From Bacteroidia bacterium (GTDB lineage: Bacteria > Bacteroidota > Bacteroidia > M30B66), in NCBI GenBank assembly GCA_018401705.1, contig JAGYKL010000008.1, positions 75,688-139,687 on the forward strand: a stretch of DNA of 64,000 nt. The letters are read 5' to 3'. Positions 55,192-64,000 of this stretch are shown one piece after another; the stretch's first letter is position 1, and each line of letters begins with the position of its first letter. A program made the translations under genes and the position numbers. The notes beneath the pieces were generated by a model that did no database searches, was not told where the DNA came from, and saw only the letters and a list, made by a program, of their open reading frames with translations.

Positions 55192-58100
55192 TTAATCATC
55201 ATTTGGACTAACAACAAAACGTTTCGTTATCACTTTCCCAGCCTGATTTTCAAATCTTATCAAGTAAACACCTTGTGATAAGTCTGGCAACAAATACAAC
55301 TTCTCCTGATTCTCTATAAAACTATGCAGAGTGTTAGCAACCCTTTGACCATAGATATTGTAGATACTTACCCGTGTATTTGCAAAATTACCATTGCTTC
55401 TCACATAAAGTTGACCCTGATTGGGGTTAGGATAAATAGTATAATCATGATCAATATTACTGTCAGAAGGAATTAATGAAATGCTTGCTTGAACAACCGG
55501 ACTATCAGACGGGCGATTGCCGGCGCTATCGATTGCAAAAACATAGAAGGAATATATTAATCCCGGAGAACCCACAATTTCGTATGAACCGTCTGGATTA
55601 AGAGGAAAGTCTGGATCAAGCCAGCCATTGAGGTTTGTTTTTACTTTAAGATAATAATCCCGAATACCACTTCCTTCATCAGTACCTGAATAAGTAATTT
55701 TCATAATTGAATCATTCTTCAATTCTACTTGAGTGCTTGCACTTGCAACAGGAGCAATTTCATCAATTCTATTGGACCAAATATTTGTTAAGATTGGTTC
55801 ATTTTCATCGAAGAAGATATTTGCCTGAGCACCAATACTATCATTATGAGCGATGCTATCCTTTAGCTTAATGCTAAAGGAAACACTTCCTTCACCTTCA
55901 GGAATGCTAACGTTAGGAGGTAGAAATCCTCCAAGAGGATCACTGAGAAACTCGCCCGTTTCGGGTTCCAGCGAAGTAAACTGCCAGTAAATATTTCCAG
56001 TTAATGTATCTGCCCTTGCATTCACTCTAACAATGATGTTTTTCTCAGGTCTTAAATCGATATCCCGATAAAACTCGGAGCGATTTTCTCTAAAGAAATA
56101 TGTTTCTTCGGCAATGCTTATGTTTCCAAGTTTGAATGAGGAAATATCGAATTTTTGAGGGTCAAGGTTTAGTTCAACTCTAACGATCTGAGCAGGCGCT
56201 AATGCAGTATCAACATTCTCGAATGTAATCATGTAATTAAGCAATCCATCTTTCTTAATATATCGTTCTTCTGCAAATCCACTTTCACCATAAATTGCAT
56301 TTGGATCACTAGATGCTATTGAACGCCACTCTTCTTCAGAGATGTTCTTAGGTTTGTTTAGTTTTGAGTCTTCCCCGAAAAGCAATTCGTTAATTTCATT
56401 TTGACCTAAGCTTAAACCTCTTTTGGCAAGATAGTTCTGTAGATCATTTACTGCAGCCCATTTTTCAGCTTCTGTAGCAAGATCACCCAGCTCGTTAATT
56501 TTATTCTTGTATTGATTTATTCTGTCTGTAATCCTCTTAGCCATATTAGGGTCGAGCTTATTTGGAGGATTGATGAGACTCTTAGTCATCCTAAGATGCT
56601 CTGTTTCATTTTTAATTCTTCTTTTATAATTGTTAGCGCTTTGTTTTGCCTTATCTCCATTGACAGGAGCTAAATCCCCTAAAAGATCAAAACCTAAAGA
56701 GACTCCTTGTTTAGCATATAATTCAGCATCTGCAGTATTGGTGCCATACCACCAATCAACGGCTTCGGCAAAAATAATCTGAGAGCCTATATCTATTTTC
56801 GTCGCATTCCTCCCCACCCATCGCAATGCCGGATTAGGCGCGTATTCTGCCAAAGCCGCAGCTTGCATTCCTCCTTCATGTATATATTCAAGTGCTTGGC
56901 CAGAAAGAGGATTGTCTCTAAAATTATATGGCCAAGCATATGAAATCACTTTGATGTTTCCATTGGCTGGACTTCTCATATTGAAGGTTATTGATTTTGA
57001 CCCTTCAGAAGTAATAAACGGGAAGTAAATGGGATATATGGATGCTTCGAGAGGATCTCCAAATAAACTATCAATTTCTATGGAAAGAGTTGAGTCGATA
57101 AAAGCATAAATTGAGTCATAATCAATTACAACAGAGTCGGCAAGTCTGTCTAAAGACCCTTGAAAATAGGTGTTCTCAAAATCCTCAAAATCTAATGAAA
57201 TTCTATCCCACTCATCTCCTTTGATTACATATTTACCTGATCTTCTGTCAACGATTTCAGCTAAATTCGTTTCAATATTTCTAGGTAGAACTAAGCAAGC
57301 CATTACACCATTAGCAATCCTAGACCTGTCATTATGAACATTTAATGTATAAGAAGTCCATCTGTTTGTTCTAAGAACAGAAGGCCCTGAAACTTCGGTA
57401 GTAATATCAAAATCTAACACATCCTGAAAGATTTCAAAACCTGCAGGAAAGAGGTATTCATCACCAGAACTCAATGTTACTTTTACATCATAGATGCCAA
57501 CTTCTACTCCTTGTAAAGAGTAGAAAACATTGCATTCAGCACCTGAAGATGAAGCTACGTTGAACGGTGTTAAAGTTGTTCCGTTTCCAATTAACTCTAC
57601 TTGAGTTTGGGTATTAAAGCCACCTCCAAAAAACTGAATATTGAAAAAACCTACTTCGCCACCTTTTCCGGCCCGCTTCGGGGTATAATATTCAATGCCA
57701 TTGACCATGATTTCGACTGTGTCGATATCTTGAATATTGCAGGTTTGATTGAAGGCGGTTAGGGTAACATTATAAACTCCGATGCCGAATTCTTTCTGAG
57801 GGAAATTCAGGTCACTAACTGTTCCATCGTCAAAATTCCAAGAAACAGAATCTGCTCTGAAAGCATTGGATAGAAAGCCAAATGAATTACCAAACCGTGA
57901 GTAATTTAAGTTTGCTCTTGGTTGTTCTTTATCGGTATCAAAATTCAATTCGTAGTTAAAACAGCCAGTTGATGATATTCTAAGGGTATACTCTCCGGCA
58001 GGAAGGCAAGTTATCTCTGACGATGTGGTATTAAAACCAACAGGTTGATCATAAAAATATTCATACCAAACAAGAGTACCTGATGAGTTATAGAGGTAAA

Positions 58101-60273
58101 AGAAAATGTCTGAAGCAGCCGAACCGCTGGTATTATTCCACCTTAAAGCTGCATTTATTGTGCTGAATTCGGGGAGCATAAAAGCGAAATAATCATTTGC
58201 GTCTGTAGCAACACTTGCATGTCCTATTTGGCCTTTTAACGTGCTGCTCAGGTTAAAGGGCACTGCTGTTTCTGAGGTTCCGTTGGGTTCTAGATCTAGT
58301 TCAGAAGAATTGATAATTGAATAATTAAAGGAATAGCTAAAGCAAGCATTTGAACTTATTCTAAAATACAAACTATCTGCCTCACGGCATGGAACATAAA
58401 TCGTATCAAGAAAGCTGCCCAAGGCTTGGTCGTATTTGAAACTACTTGCTAATAGAGTTCCGGCTTTATTGTATATGTAAGAGAAAAAATCGGAAGATGC
58501 AGAACCACTTGTATTTGTATATTCAACAATGTATTGAACTGTACCGGGAAGAGGTAAAACCGAAATAAAGTAATCGTCAACATCGGTTTGAACAGAAGTG
58601 TATCCGATACGACCGCTAACAGTTTCATCTTGCGAGAAAGTAAAGGCAGTTTGGAGGTTTGCGTTTGGCTCAATATCGGCTTCGCCGGATGGAATTACTT
58701 CATAATTAAAGGTGTAACTGAAGCAACCATTAGAATTTAGTCTAAAATATAAGGTATCGGCTTGTCGGCAATAAACGGTGATTGTGTCGAGGCTCAGTCC
58801 CAAAGGTTGTTCATATTGAAAACTTGAACCTATTAAAGTGCCATTTTTATTATAGATGTAGGAAAAGAAATCAGATGAAGCTGCTCCGGAGGTGTTGATA
58901 TAAGACACATAATATTTAAGAGTACCATCTTCAGGTAACACCGAATAATAATAATCATTGTTATCAGGAGTAATTGAAGAATAACCAATTCTGCCTGAAA
59001 CGGCTTCTGAGGGGAGAAAAGAAGTTGCAGTAGCAATATTATCATTAGGTTCAACATCGGCCTCACCAGACGGAATTACCTCATAATTGAAAGAATAGCT
59101 AAAGCATCCTATTGAGCCTATTCTAAAGTAAACAGTATCGGCTTGTCTGCAATAAACGGTGATTGTATCCAGGCTTTCTCCAAGAGGCTGATCGTATTGA
59201 AAGCTAGAATTAAGTAATGTTCCATTTTCATTATAGATATAGGAAAAGAAATCGGATGATTGAACTCCTGAAGTATTTATGTAAGAAACATAATATTTAA
59301 GCGTACCATCATCGGGGAGTACAGTATAAAAATAATCATCATTATCAGGAGCTGTTGAAACCGAACCGATACGACCTTCGGCAGTCTCTGTTGAGTTAAA
59401 AAAATTTGCTTGTGCGATAGTTTGATTTGGCTCCACATCATTTTGAGTAGGAGCATAAACATCGTATCTGAATTTATAGCTAAAGCACCCGTTTGAGCCA
59501 ATCCTTAAATAAAGCGTATCAAGTTCTCTGCAATGAATTACAATAGTATCATGAATAGTTTCAGATGCGGTTTGATCATATAAGAAACTGCTCCCTATCA
59601 GAGTTCCCGCTTCGTTGTATATGTAGGAGAATAAATCGGATGATGCAGAACCACTTGTATTAACGGCTTCTAAATAATATGTAACCGTTCCAAAGGTTGG
59701 CAGTTGAGTTACAAAATAATCGTCACTATCTACTGTAACTGAAGCATATCCTATTCTTCCTTCAGCAGTATCATTAAAAAGAAGCACTTGAGCTTCGGCC
59801 AAAGCTCCATTTGGCTCAATATCTGAGACTCCAGAAGGAATTGTTGTGTAGCTGAAAGAATAATCGAAAGAAGCACTTGAAGCTATACGAAAGAACAAAG
59901 TATCCTGTTGACGGCAATAAACAAGAACGCTATCTGATCCCGAGCTAATACCTGTATCGTAAAGAAATTTTGATTCGAGAAGCGTACCTGCTTTGTTATA
60001 TACGTAAACAAAAAAATCTGCTGAAGGTACCGAAGCAAGAAATGAATATTGAAAATTGATCGTCCCATCGTTTTGTGGAACAGTTAGAAAATAATCATCT
60101 GTATCTCCGCTAGAACCAATACTTCCAGTTGTTGATTCACCTTCAAACACCGTATTAGACTGTTGAATTGTGCCATTATCTTCAACTTCATTGGCCGCTT
60201 CTAAATTTATTGTGGTAAGAAAGAGAGTTATTAGATAAATAACCACTTTTAGAAAGGAGTAGTAATTTCTCAT
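55192..60273 (-). CDS. Giant T9SS surface protein with six PPC-like repeats
   Basis: 1693 residues. Signal MRNYYSFLKVVIYLITLFLTTINLEA; then six pre-peptidase-C-terminal-like beta modules of about 127 residues, each starting (D/E)xEPN and containing DDYF, SSDFFSYIYN and YCRQAD motifs; a PKD-like module (SWNFDDGTVSDLNFPQKEFG); an IPT-like domain; a helical segment near 1130-1230; a module beginning SSDPNAIYGESG, with APAQIVRVELNLD, known from large surface proteins; and a type IX sorting domain (YTIYPNPNQGQLYV to KRFVVSPNDD). The start is taken at the ATG opening the signal. Probable adhesin or matrix protein. Confidence 0.85.
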   Translation of the reverse strand: MRNYYSFLKVVIYLITLFLTTINLEAANEVEDNGTIQQSNTVFEGESTTGSIGSSGDTDDYFLTVPQNDGTINFQYSFLASVPSADFFVYVYNKAGTLLESKFLYDTGISSGSDSVLVYCRQQDTLFFRIASSASFDYSFSYTTIPSGVSDIEPNGALAEAQVLLFNDTAEGRIGYASVTVDSDDYFVTQLPTFGTVTYYLEAVNTSGSASSDLFSYIYNEAGTLIGSSFLYDQTASETIHDTIVIHCRELDTLYLRIGSNGCFSYKFRYDVYAPTQNDVEPNQTIAQANFFNSTETAEGRIGSVSTAPDNDDYFYTVLPDDGTLKYYVSYINTSGVQSSDFFSYIYNENGTLLNSSFQYDQPLGESLDTITVYCRQADTVYFRIGSIGCFSYSFNYEVIPSGEADVEPNDNIATATSFLPSEAVSGRIGYSSITPDNNDYYYSVLPEDGTLKYYVSYINTSGAASSDFFSYIYNKNGTLIGSSFQYEQPLGLSLDTITVYCRQADTLYFRLNSNGCFSYTFNYEVIPSGEADIEPNANLQTAFTFSQDETVSGRIGYTSVQTDVDDYFISVLPLPGTVQYIVEYTNTSGSASSDFFSYIYNKAGTLLASSFKYDQALGSFLDTIYVPCREADSLYFRISSNACFSYSFNYSIINSSELDLEPNGTSETAVPFNLSSTLKGQIGHASVATDANDYFAFMLPEFSTINAALRWNNTSGSAASDIFFYLYNSSGTLVWYEYFYDQPVGFNTTSSEITCLPAGEYTLRISSTGCFNYELNFDTDKEQPRANLNYSRFGNSFGFLSNAFRADSVSWNFDDGTVSDLNFPQKEFGIGVYNVTLTAFNQTCNIQDIDTVEIMVNGIEYYTPKRAGKGGEVGFFNIQFFGGGFNTQTQVELIGNGTTLTPFNVASSSGAECNVFYSLQGVEVGIYDVKVTLSSGDEYLFPAGFEIFQDVLDFDITTEVSGPSVLRTNRWTSYTLNVHNDRSRIANGVMACLVLPRNIETNLAEIVDRRSGKYVIKGDEWDRISLDFEDFENTYFQGSLDRLADSVVIDYDSIYAFIDSTLSIEIDSLFGDPLEASIYPIYFPFITSEGSKSITFNMRSPANGNIKVISYAWPYNFRDNPLSGQALEYIHEGGMQAAALAEYAPNPALRWVGRNATKIDIGSQIIFAEAVDWWYGTNTADAELYAKQGVSLGFDLLGDLAPVNGDKAKQSANNYKRRIKNETEHLRMTKSLINPPNKLDPNMAKRITDRINQYKNKINELGDLATEAEKWAAVNDLQNYLAKRGLSLGQNEINELLFGEDSKLNKPKNISEEEWRSIASSDPNAIYGESGFAEERYIKKDGLLNYMITFENVDTALAPAQIVRVELNLDPQKFDISSFKLGNISIAEETYFFRENRSEFYRDIDLRPEKNIIVRVNARADTLTGNIYWQFTSLEPETGEFLSDPLGGFLPPNVSIPEGEGSVSFSIKLKDSIAHNDSIGAQANIFFDENEPILTNIWSNRIDEIAPVASASTQVELKNDSIMKITYSGTDEGSGIRDYYLKVKTNLNGWLDPDFPLNPDGSYEIVGSPGLIYSFYVFAIDSAGNRPSDSPVVQASISLIPSDSNIDHDYTIYPNPNQGQLYVRSNGNFANTRVSIYNIYGQRVANTLHSFIENQEKLYLLPDLSQGVYLIRFENQAGKVITKRFVVSPNDD
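57960..60200 (-). repeat. Six imperfect coding repeats of about 380 bp
   Basis: PPC-like modules in tandem with starts spaced 374-386 bases (about 60190, 59816, 59430, 59050, 58670 and 58288). The third, fourth and fifth are the most alike at DNA level; the first and last are the most divergent, as in arrays that grow from the middle. Confidence 0.8.
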
Positions 60274-60514
60274 AAAGAATCGATTTTTGACTTGAAGGAA
60301 TCTTAACAAGTCATTTTATTTAATAAGGTTAGAAGAGTAAATTTAAGAAAATATACACTTTTATTACGCACAGTGAAGTTCACACCTAATGGGGCTTTAG
60401 TTTATAAATTATGAAAAACCTATGCTTGATTACCACAAGTCCTTGATTATTTGATACCTAAAACAGAATTATCTCCTAAACTCTCCATTTACTTAAAGGG
60501 AGCTCTCAACTAAA

Positions 60515-60550
60515 TATCCCCATATTGGGGGATGAAATTTTTTCTATTTG
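60515..60550 (+). promoter_or_regulatory. Dyad and -7-like element upstream of the WG-repeat gene
   Basis: ATCCCC-ATATTG-GGGGAT-like dyad near 60515-60532 followed by TCTATTTG (60543-60550, 7 of 8 to TAnnTTTG). The dyad lies where an activator or repressor would act. Confidence 0.35.
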
Positions 60551-60588
60551 AAATCGTTAGAGCGAGTTAGTTAATCCAAAAAATAATT

Positions 60589-61095
60589 ATGAAAAGAATC
60601 TTTTTGACTTTCTTATTCAGCTATGTTTTTTCATACTTAAATGCACAACATATTGATTCTATTGATGAGTTTGGAGACATTAAGCGCAACTGGGCAATTA
60701 TAAAAAGTGACGAATGCTATGGTGTAGTTAATAAACGTGGCGAGTTTATACTTAGTCCTGTTTATGACAACATTGATTACTTTGGAGATTATCACAATAA
60801 ACTTTGCTTAATAAATTACCATGGTAAGCTTGGCTTTATTAATAAAAAAGGTAAGGTGGTATTAGAACCTCGGTTTGATTACATTGGAGACTTTGGCGAT
60901 TACAAAAGAAACTGGGCATTGCTGCGAGTAAATACTAAAAATGGATTTATCAATAAGTCGGGGCAATTAGTGATAGAGCCAATATTTGATGACGTTCAAG
61001 ACTTTAATGATATCACCAGAAATCGCGCTGTGGTGGTGCTTAATGGTGAGCAAAACTTTATTAATAAGCGCGGAGAGTTGATGATAAAAAATTAA
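60589..61095 (+). CDS. WG-repeat protein, exported
   Basis: 168 residues with signal peptide (MKRIFLTFLFSYVFSYLNAQ) and about three to four WG_beta_rep-type units. Each has the form G(Y/F)(V/I)N(K)(R/K/S)GxxVxxPxxDxIxxFGD, for example GFINKKGKVVLEPRFDYIGDFGD. The fold is beta; a role in protein-protein binding at the envelope is likely but unproven. The basic local dyad upstream may regulate it. Monocistronic. Confidence 0.8.
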   Translation: MKRIFLTFLFSYVFSYLNAQHIDSIDEFGDIKRNWAIIKSDECYGVVNKRGEFILSPVYDNIDYFGDYHNKLCLINYHGKLGFINKKGKVVLEPRFDYIGDFGDYKRNWALLRVNTKNGFINKSGQLVIEPIFDDVQDFNDITRNRAVVVLNGEQNFINKRGELMIKN

Positions 61096-61132
61096 AGAAT
61101 TGAAATACTGAAAATGGCGTTAAAATTGAGGT

Positions 61133-61603
61133 ATGGCACAAAGTAATTATGAGAGATTGCTTGCTCTTGCAGACGAGGTCTTTGCAACAAAATTAGACCC
61201 CGACCAGCTTGATGTGAATGAGGAGATTATTGAGCAATTGCTTGAGATACATCCTGCTGCTGTTTTAGAGTTTTCTGATGAAAATGGACCGCTTGCCTGG
61301 CTAATCGTTTTACCTGCCAGCATTGCTTTAATGGAACTTTTTATAAATGGTAAGATTACTGAACGAGAATTATGAGATAAAACCCGTGAGCTAAAGTCAT
61401 TCGATGCAATATATTTATGCTCTGCGCTGGTTCTTGAGGAACATCGAAGAAAGGGAATTTCGAAAAGTCTAGCAATTAAAGCAATTTCTCAGATTAGAGA
61501 AGATAACAATATAACAGCATTATTCATTTGGGCCTCTAGTTAAGAAGGATACAAAGCATCTGAAAAAATTGCAAGATTAGTTGAGTTACCCTTTTTCCAA
61601 AGG
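61133..61603 (+). pseudogene. GNAT-like acetyltransferase, broken by two in-frame stop codons
   Basis: A single reading frame, without indel, is interrupted by TGA at 61373 and TAA at 61541. Reading through gives MAQSNYERLLALADEVFATK, FSDENGPLAWLIVLPAS, then LVLEEHRRKGISKSLAIKAI, which carries the acetyl-CoA-binding RxxG-type loop of GNAT enzymes, and KASEKIARLVELPFFQR. Two point-mutation stops in the same frame suggest genuine decay, although sequencing error cannot be excluded. The end is placed at the last family-like residues; no functional stop is evident. Confidence 0.7.
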
Positions 61604-62290
61604 GGATTTGGAAGTGATAAGAGTTTTGATGTCATACTCTCGCGTTTTGTTCTTGTCTCCATCCAGCGAAGTTGCAAAAGCCAGATTTATATAAATATCT
61701 CTCAGTCCAGAGGTATCATTTGAAAAGCTTTTATGGTATTTTGCCTTGTTCAAAAGTTCAACTGCTTTTTTGTAACCCCAATTTGTAAATAATTAATGCT
61801 TGAGAATTGTAGTATAGGGCGATGTCGCGTTGTGTGTCGGTAATCTTATCAATTTCAATGGATTTATTACTGTAATAAATGGCTGAATCCTGATCACCTG
61901 CCACAATATGTGCTTTTGATAATGTTTGAATGGCTAATCCAAATCCCCGTCACTATTTTTTTTGCTAAGCCAGAATAATTGTTTGATGTCCAAACAAAAG
62001 CGCCCGGGGTATATCCATTTAGCATAATAAATCCATGAGCACATTCATGGTTTCCAACTTGAGAATATCATATGTTCGGGTAGAAGTCTGCCTTAGCATT
62101 TAATCGACTATTCTGTCGGACTGATTCGTTTGCCAACTCAAGTTGAAAGATTCGTAAATCTTTGCTGCATAAAAAGCTATTCCAAAGGCGAATTGCTTAA
62201 GTATGTAAGAAGTGGAGAAGCCGTTTTGAAATTTTATAGGCATTTGAATAGGTAGCGTTTGTTTCTTGCGCCTGTGTGTTTTTCATTTCT
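61586..62290 (-). pseudogene. Degraded helical-repeat (TPR-like) protein remnant
   Basis: On the minus strand, joined fragments read as a TPR-type protein. One is FGLAIQTLSKAHIVAGD followed by IYYSNKSIEIDKITDTQRDIALYYNSQALIIYK. After a frame change near 61780 comes KKAVELLNKAKYHKSF to YDIKTLITSKSPLEKG and a TAA at 61586. The N-terminal part is too scrambled to reconstruct, with a possible start near 62270 (KNTQAQETNATYS). Frame breaks near 61780, 61960 and 62200 indicate multiple indels. Its tail overlaps the GNAT remnant. Confidence 0.5.
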
Positions 62291-62416
62291 TTTGAAATAT
62301 AACGAAATGCCAATCTATAAAAGCTATTCCAAACATAAATCATCTAATTTGATGATATAAATCATTTTTAGACAATTTATAATGAGGGAATTTTGAATAA
62401 ACTATTGTATATTTAT

Positions 62417-63532
62417 ATGAACAAACATCTTTACTTACTCGTTTTTTCCTTATGGATTTGTGCCGGTTTGCATGCTCAGGATTCACGTATCGATGCGATT
62501 ACTCAGCACTCTAGGCGCTTTACAGGAGGCTTTCTGAATAGTGATGAATATTTAATTCAGCTATTTCCATCAAGAGTTTTTGAACATGGTACCCATACTA
62601 CTGTTCAGGGGATTAAATCAACCAATGTTTTGGGTCAATACGACTACGGTTCTGCAATGTATGTTCGAAAAGACAAACTGGCAATCGGAACTTTCCTTAA
62701 CAGATCCGTTGATGTAGGAGGCTCTGTTGGAGTGATTAGTCCTATGGAAGTTTTATTGGGATTCAAGGCCAATAAATTTTCGGCTGCAATCATCATTGGG
62801 GTTTTTTCTATGGGTGTTAAGGATACCATCACTAACAATCCAAATTCATTCCGTTTTAATACATTTGGTTTTCAACCATCTTTTTCTTACAAATTTTCTG
62901 ACAAAAGCGGGATTGATTTTTCTGTGCCGATTATTATTGGACAGGGAAACAGTAAAACCGGAACCACTGTAAATAATGAACTGGGTGGTATTGGATTGAG
63001 TTTACAGGGAAGGTTTTACAGTTCAGCAATAATGGTTCCTATTTATTATGCGAATGCTTCACTAACAACAGACATACCTGCAATCCCTCAGACCATTAAT
63101 GACGGTACTTCAATCTTTTTTATGGGACTTGGCAGAACTCATCAAATCAATGAGAGTAATTTATTGGTGTATGGCCTTAGCACGACTACCCGAAAAGAAT
63201 TTAATACAACCGAAACCGCAGGTGTTGAAGTTGAAACAGCCACATCAACTACTGATTGGGGTTTACTTTTAGGAGGGGAGTTTAACATTTATAAAAATAA
63301 ATTTAAAGCGAGAGGTTCTATTTCTTACGATATCTACAATATAACAAGGGGTAACCAGATAGCCTCAAATATTGGTATTCCCGGTCAGGCAGCTCTGGGA
63401 TTGGGTTATGACAGTCCGCATTTCAGGGTTGACGTGGCTGTTTCCAATCAATTAATGAATAATGGCTTTTTCTTTATAACAGGAACACAATCGGCATTCT
63501 TTCCAAGAATTACATTGATTGGAAGGTTGTAA
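62417..63532 (+). CDS. Outer-membrane beta-barrel-like protein
   Basis: 371 residues; signal peptide MNKHLYLLVFSLWICAGLHAQ, chosen as the start over an ATG 24 bases upstream. The body is rich in alternating amphipathic strands ending with aromatic residues (SAMYVRKDKLAIGTFLN, FNTFGFQPSFSYKFSDKSG), and it ends TGTQSAFFPRITLIGRL, compatible with a barrel C-terminus. No named family recognised. The next gene encodes a lipoprotein 15 bases downstream, likely the same operon. Confidence 0.65.
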   Translation: MNKHLYLLVFSLWICAGLHAQDSRIDAITQHSRRFTGGFLNSDEYLIQLFPSRVFEHGTHTTVQGIKSTNVLGQYDYGSAMYVRKDKLAIGTFLNRSVDVGGSVGVISPMEVLLGFKANKFSAAIIIGVFSMGVKDTITNNPNSFRFNTFGFQPSFSYKFSDKSGIDFSVPIIIGQGNSKTGTTVNNELGGIGLSLQGRFYSSAIMVPIYYANASLTTDIPAIPQTINDGTSIFFMGLGRTHQINESNLLVYGLSTTTRKEFNTTETAGVEVETATSTTDWGLLLGGEFNIYKNKFKARGSISYDIYNITRGNQIASNIGIPGQAALGLGYDSPHFRVDVAVSNQLMNNGFFFITGTQSAFFPRITLIGRL

Positions 63533-63547
63533 AAATTATATTTTCTC

Positions 63548-64000
63548 ATGAAGAATTCTGCCCTTTATTTATTGCTTGTTATTTTTACAGGAATTCTTTA
63601 TTCCTGTAAGAAATCAGATAGTGATTCTTGCGAAAATAAAATCTGTGATAACGGATCTTATTGCAATCAGGGAAATTGCGTTTGTCCGTTAGGATATGAA
63701 GGAAGTGATTGTTCCGTTTTGTCTAAAACCAAGTTTATTGACGAATGGGCCGGCTTTGATACATGTTATGCAAGCGTCACAGGTCTAGATACCGGTCAGT
63801 ACCTATTTAATCAGTATCAAATAGCAATCAGTGATTCACTCGATATTCATGATATGATTTTGGTTCAAATTAACTCGGGACAAACAGGTTATACAATTTA
63901 CGGTAAGGCCCATCATCGGGAAATTACTGTTCCGGCTCAGCAAAAAACTGTTGACATAAACGGGCTTCCTCTTCCGGTAGAAGGAACCATTTCAGGAAAT
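63548..64000 (+). CDS. Lipoprotein with EGF-like domain, 3' end cut by window
   Basis: At least 151 residues, open at the window edge. Signal MKNSALYLLLVIFTGILYSC with lipobox Cys20, spacer KKSDSDS, then an EGF-like six-cysteine module CENKICDNGSYCNQGNC followed by VCPLGYEGSDC (the second run gives C-x-C...G-Y-x-G-x-x-C). A beta-rich region follows. The EGF-like module suggests extracellular protein-protein contact. It starts 15 bases after the outer-membrane protein and is probably its operon partner. Function unknown. Confidence 0.8.
   Translation, partial: MKNSALYLLLVIFTGILYSCKKSDSDSCENKICDNGSYCNQGNCVCPLGYEGSDCSVLSKTKFIDEWAGFDTCYASVTGLDTGQYLFNQYQIAISDSLDIHDMILVQINSGQTGYTIYGKAHHREITVPAQQKTVDINGLPLPVEGTISGN

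Overview
The window looks like a piece of a low-GC Bacteroidota chromosome, most likely of the order Flavobacteriales. Evidence: several large secreted proteins end in type IX secretion (T9SS) sorting domains; Bacteroidota-restricted families are present (DUF4270, DUF2480, a half-length starch-synthase-like protein, a LuxE-like acyl-protein synthetase, a regulatory-domain TonB receptor); and many genes are preceded by the Bacteroidota -7 element TAnnTTTG rather than a sigma70 -10 box. No rRNA, tRNA, CRISPR array, insertion sequence or prophage was recognised. The species cannot be named from this sequence.

Layout. (1) 1-5.1 kb: end of a POT peptide transporter, a SulP anion transporter, beta-carbonic anhydrase, YebC and an acyl-CoA carboxylase carboxyltransferase. 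From about 560 to 4650 the reading frames are broken by many single-base indels, most likely poor consensus sequence and not true gene death. (2) 5.1-13.4 kb: small accessory genes, a beta-propeller/HYR-repeat T9SS protein, and a divergent pair sharing a back-to-back promoter. (3) 13.4-18.7 kb: DUF523 protein, gamma-carbonic-anhydrase-like protein, MuiA-like protein, NadB, YkuK-like protein. (4) 18.7-25.2 kb: two big T9SS surface proteins. (5) 25.2-36.4 kb: housekeeping core, with panC-panD-flippase-rfaE2 on the minus strand, the starch-synthase-like/DUF4270/glmS set on the plus strand, and rplM-rpsI-rpsB-tsf followed by pyrH-frr on the minus strand. (6) 36.4-43.9 kb: LuxE-like protein, lipoproteins, a beta-helix lipoprotein paired with a TonB receptor, and a collagen-like surface protein. 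(7) 44.0-48.6 kb: sufC-sufD-sufS-sufE-sufT-DUF2480, an Fe-S assembly operon without sufB beside it. (8) 48.6-51.0 kb: an AAA/DUF4143 ATPase behind a tandem repeat, then dgkA and DUF1361. (9) 51.0-55.1 kb: a minus-strand accessory operon (flavodoxin, secreted protein, lipocalin, YdeI-like, tiny ORF, ICMT-like) and a GyrI-like protein. (10) 55.2-64 kb: a 1.7k-residue T9SS protein with six PPC-like repeats, a WG-repeat protein, two decayed genes, an outer-membrane protein, and a lipoprotein cut by the window end.

How they fit together. The core serves translation (L13, S9, S2, EF-Ts, RRF), pyrimidine nucleotide, NAD and pantothenate/CoA synthesis, amino-sugar and LPS-heptose precursors, and Fe-S assembly. 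SulP plus beta-carbonic anhydrase suggests bicarbonate or sulfate handling. Much of the remainder is envelope or secreted protein, as expected of a particle- or surface-associated marine or freshwater bacterium (inference).
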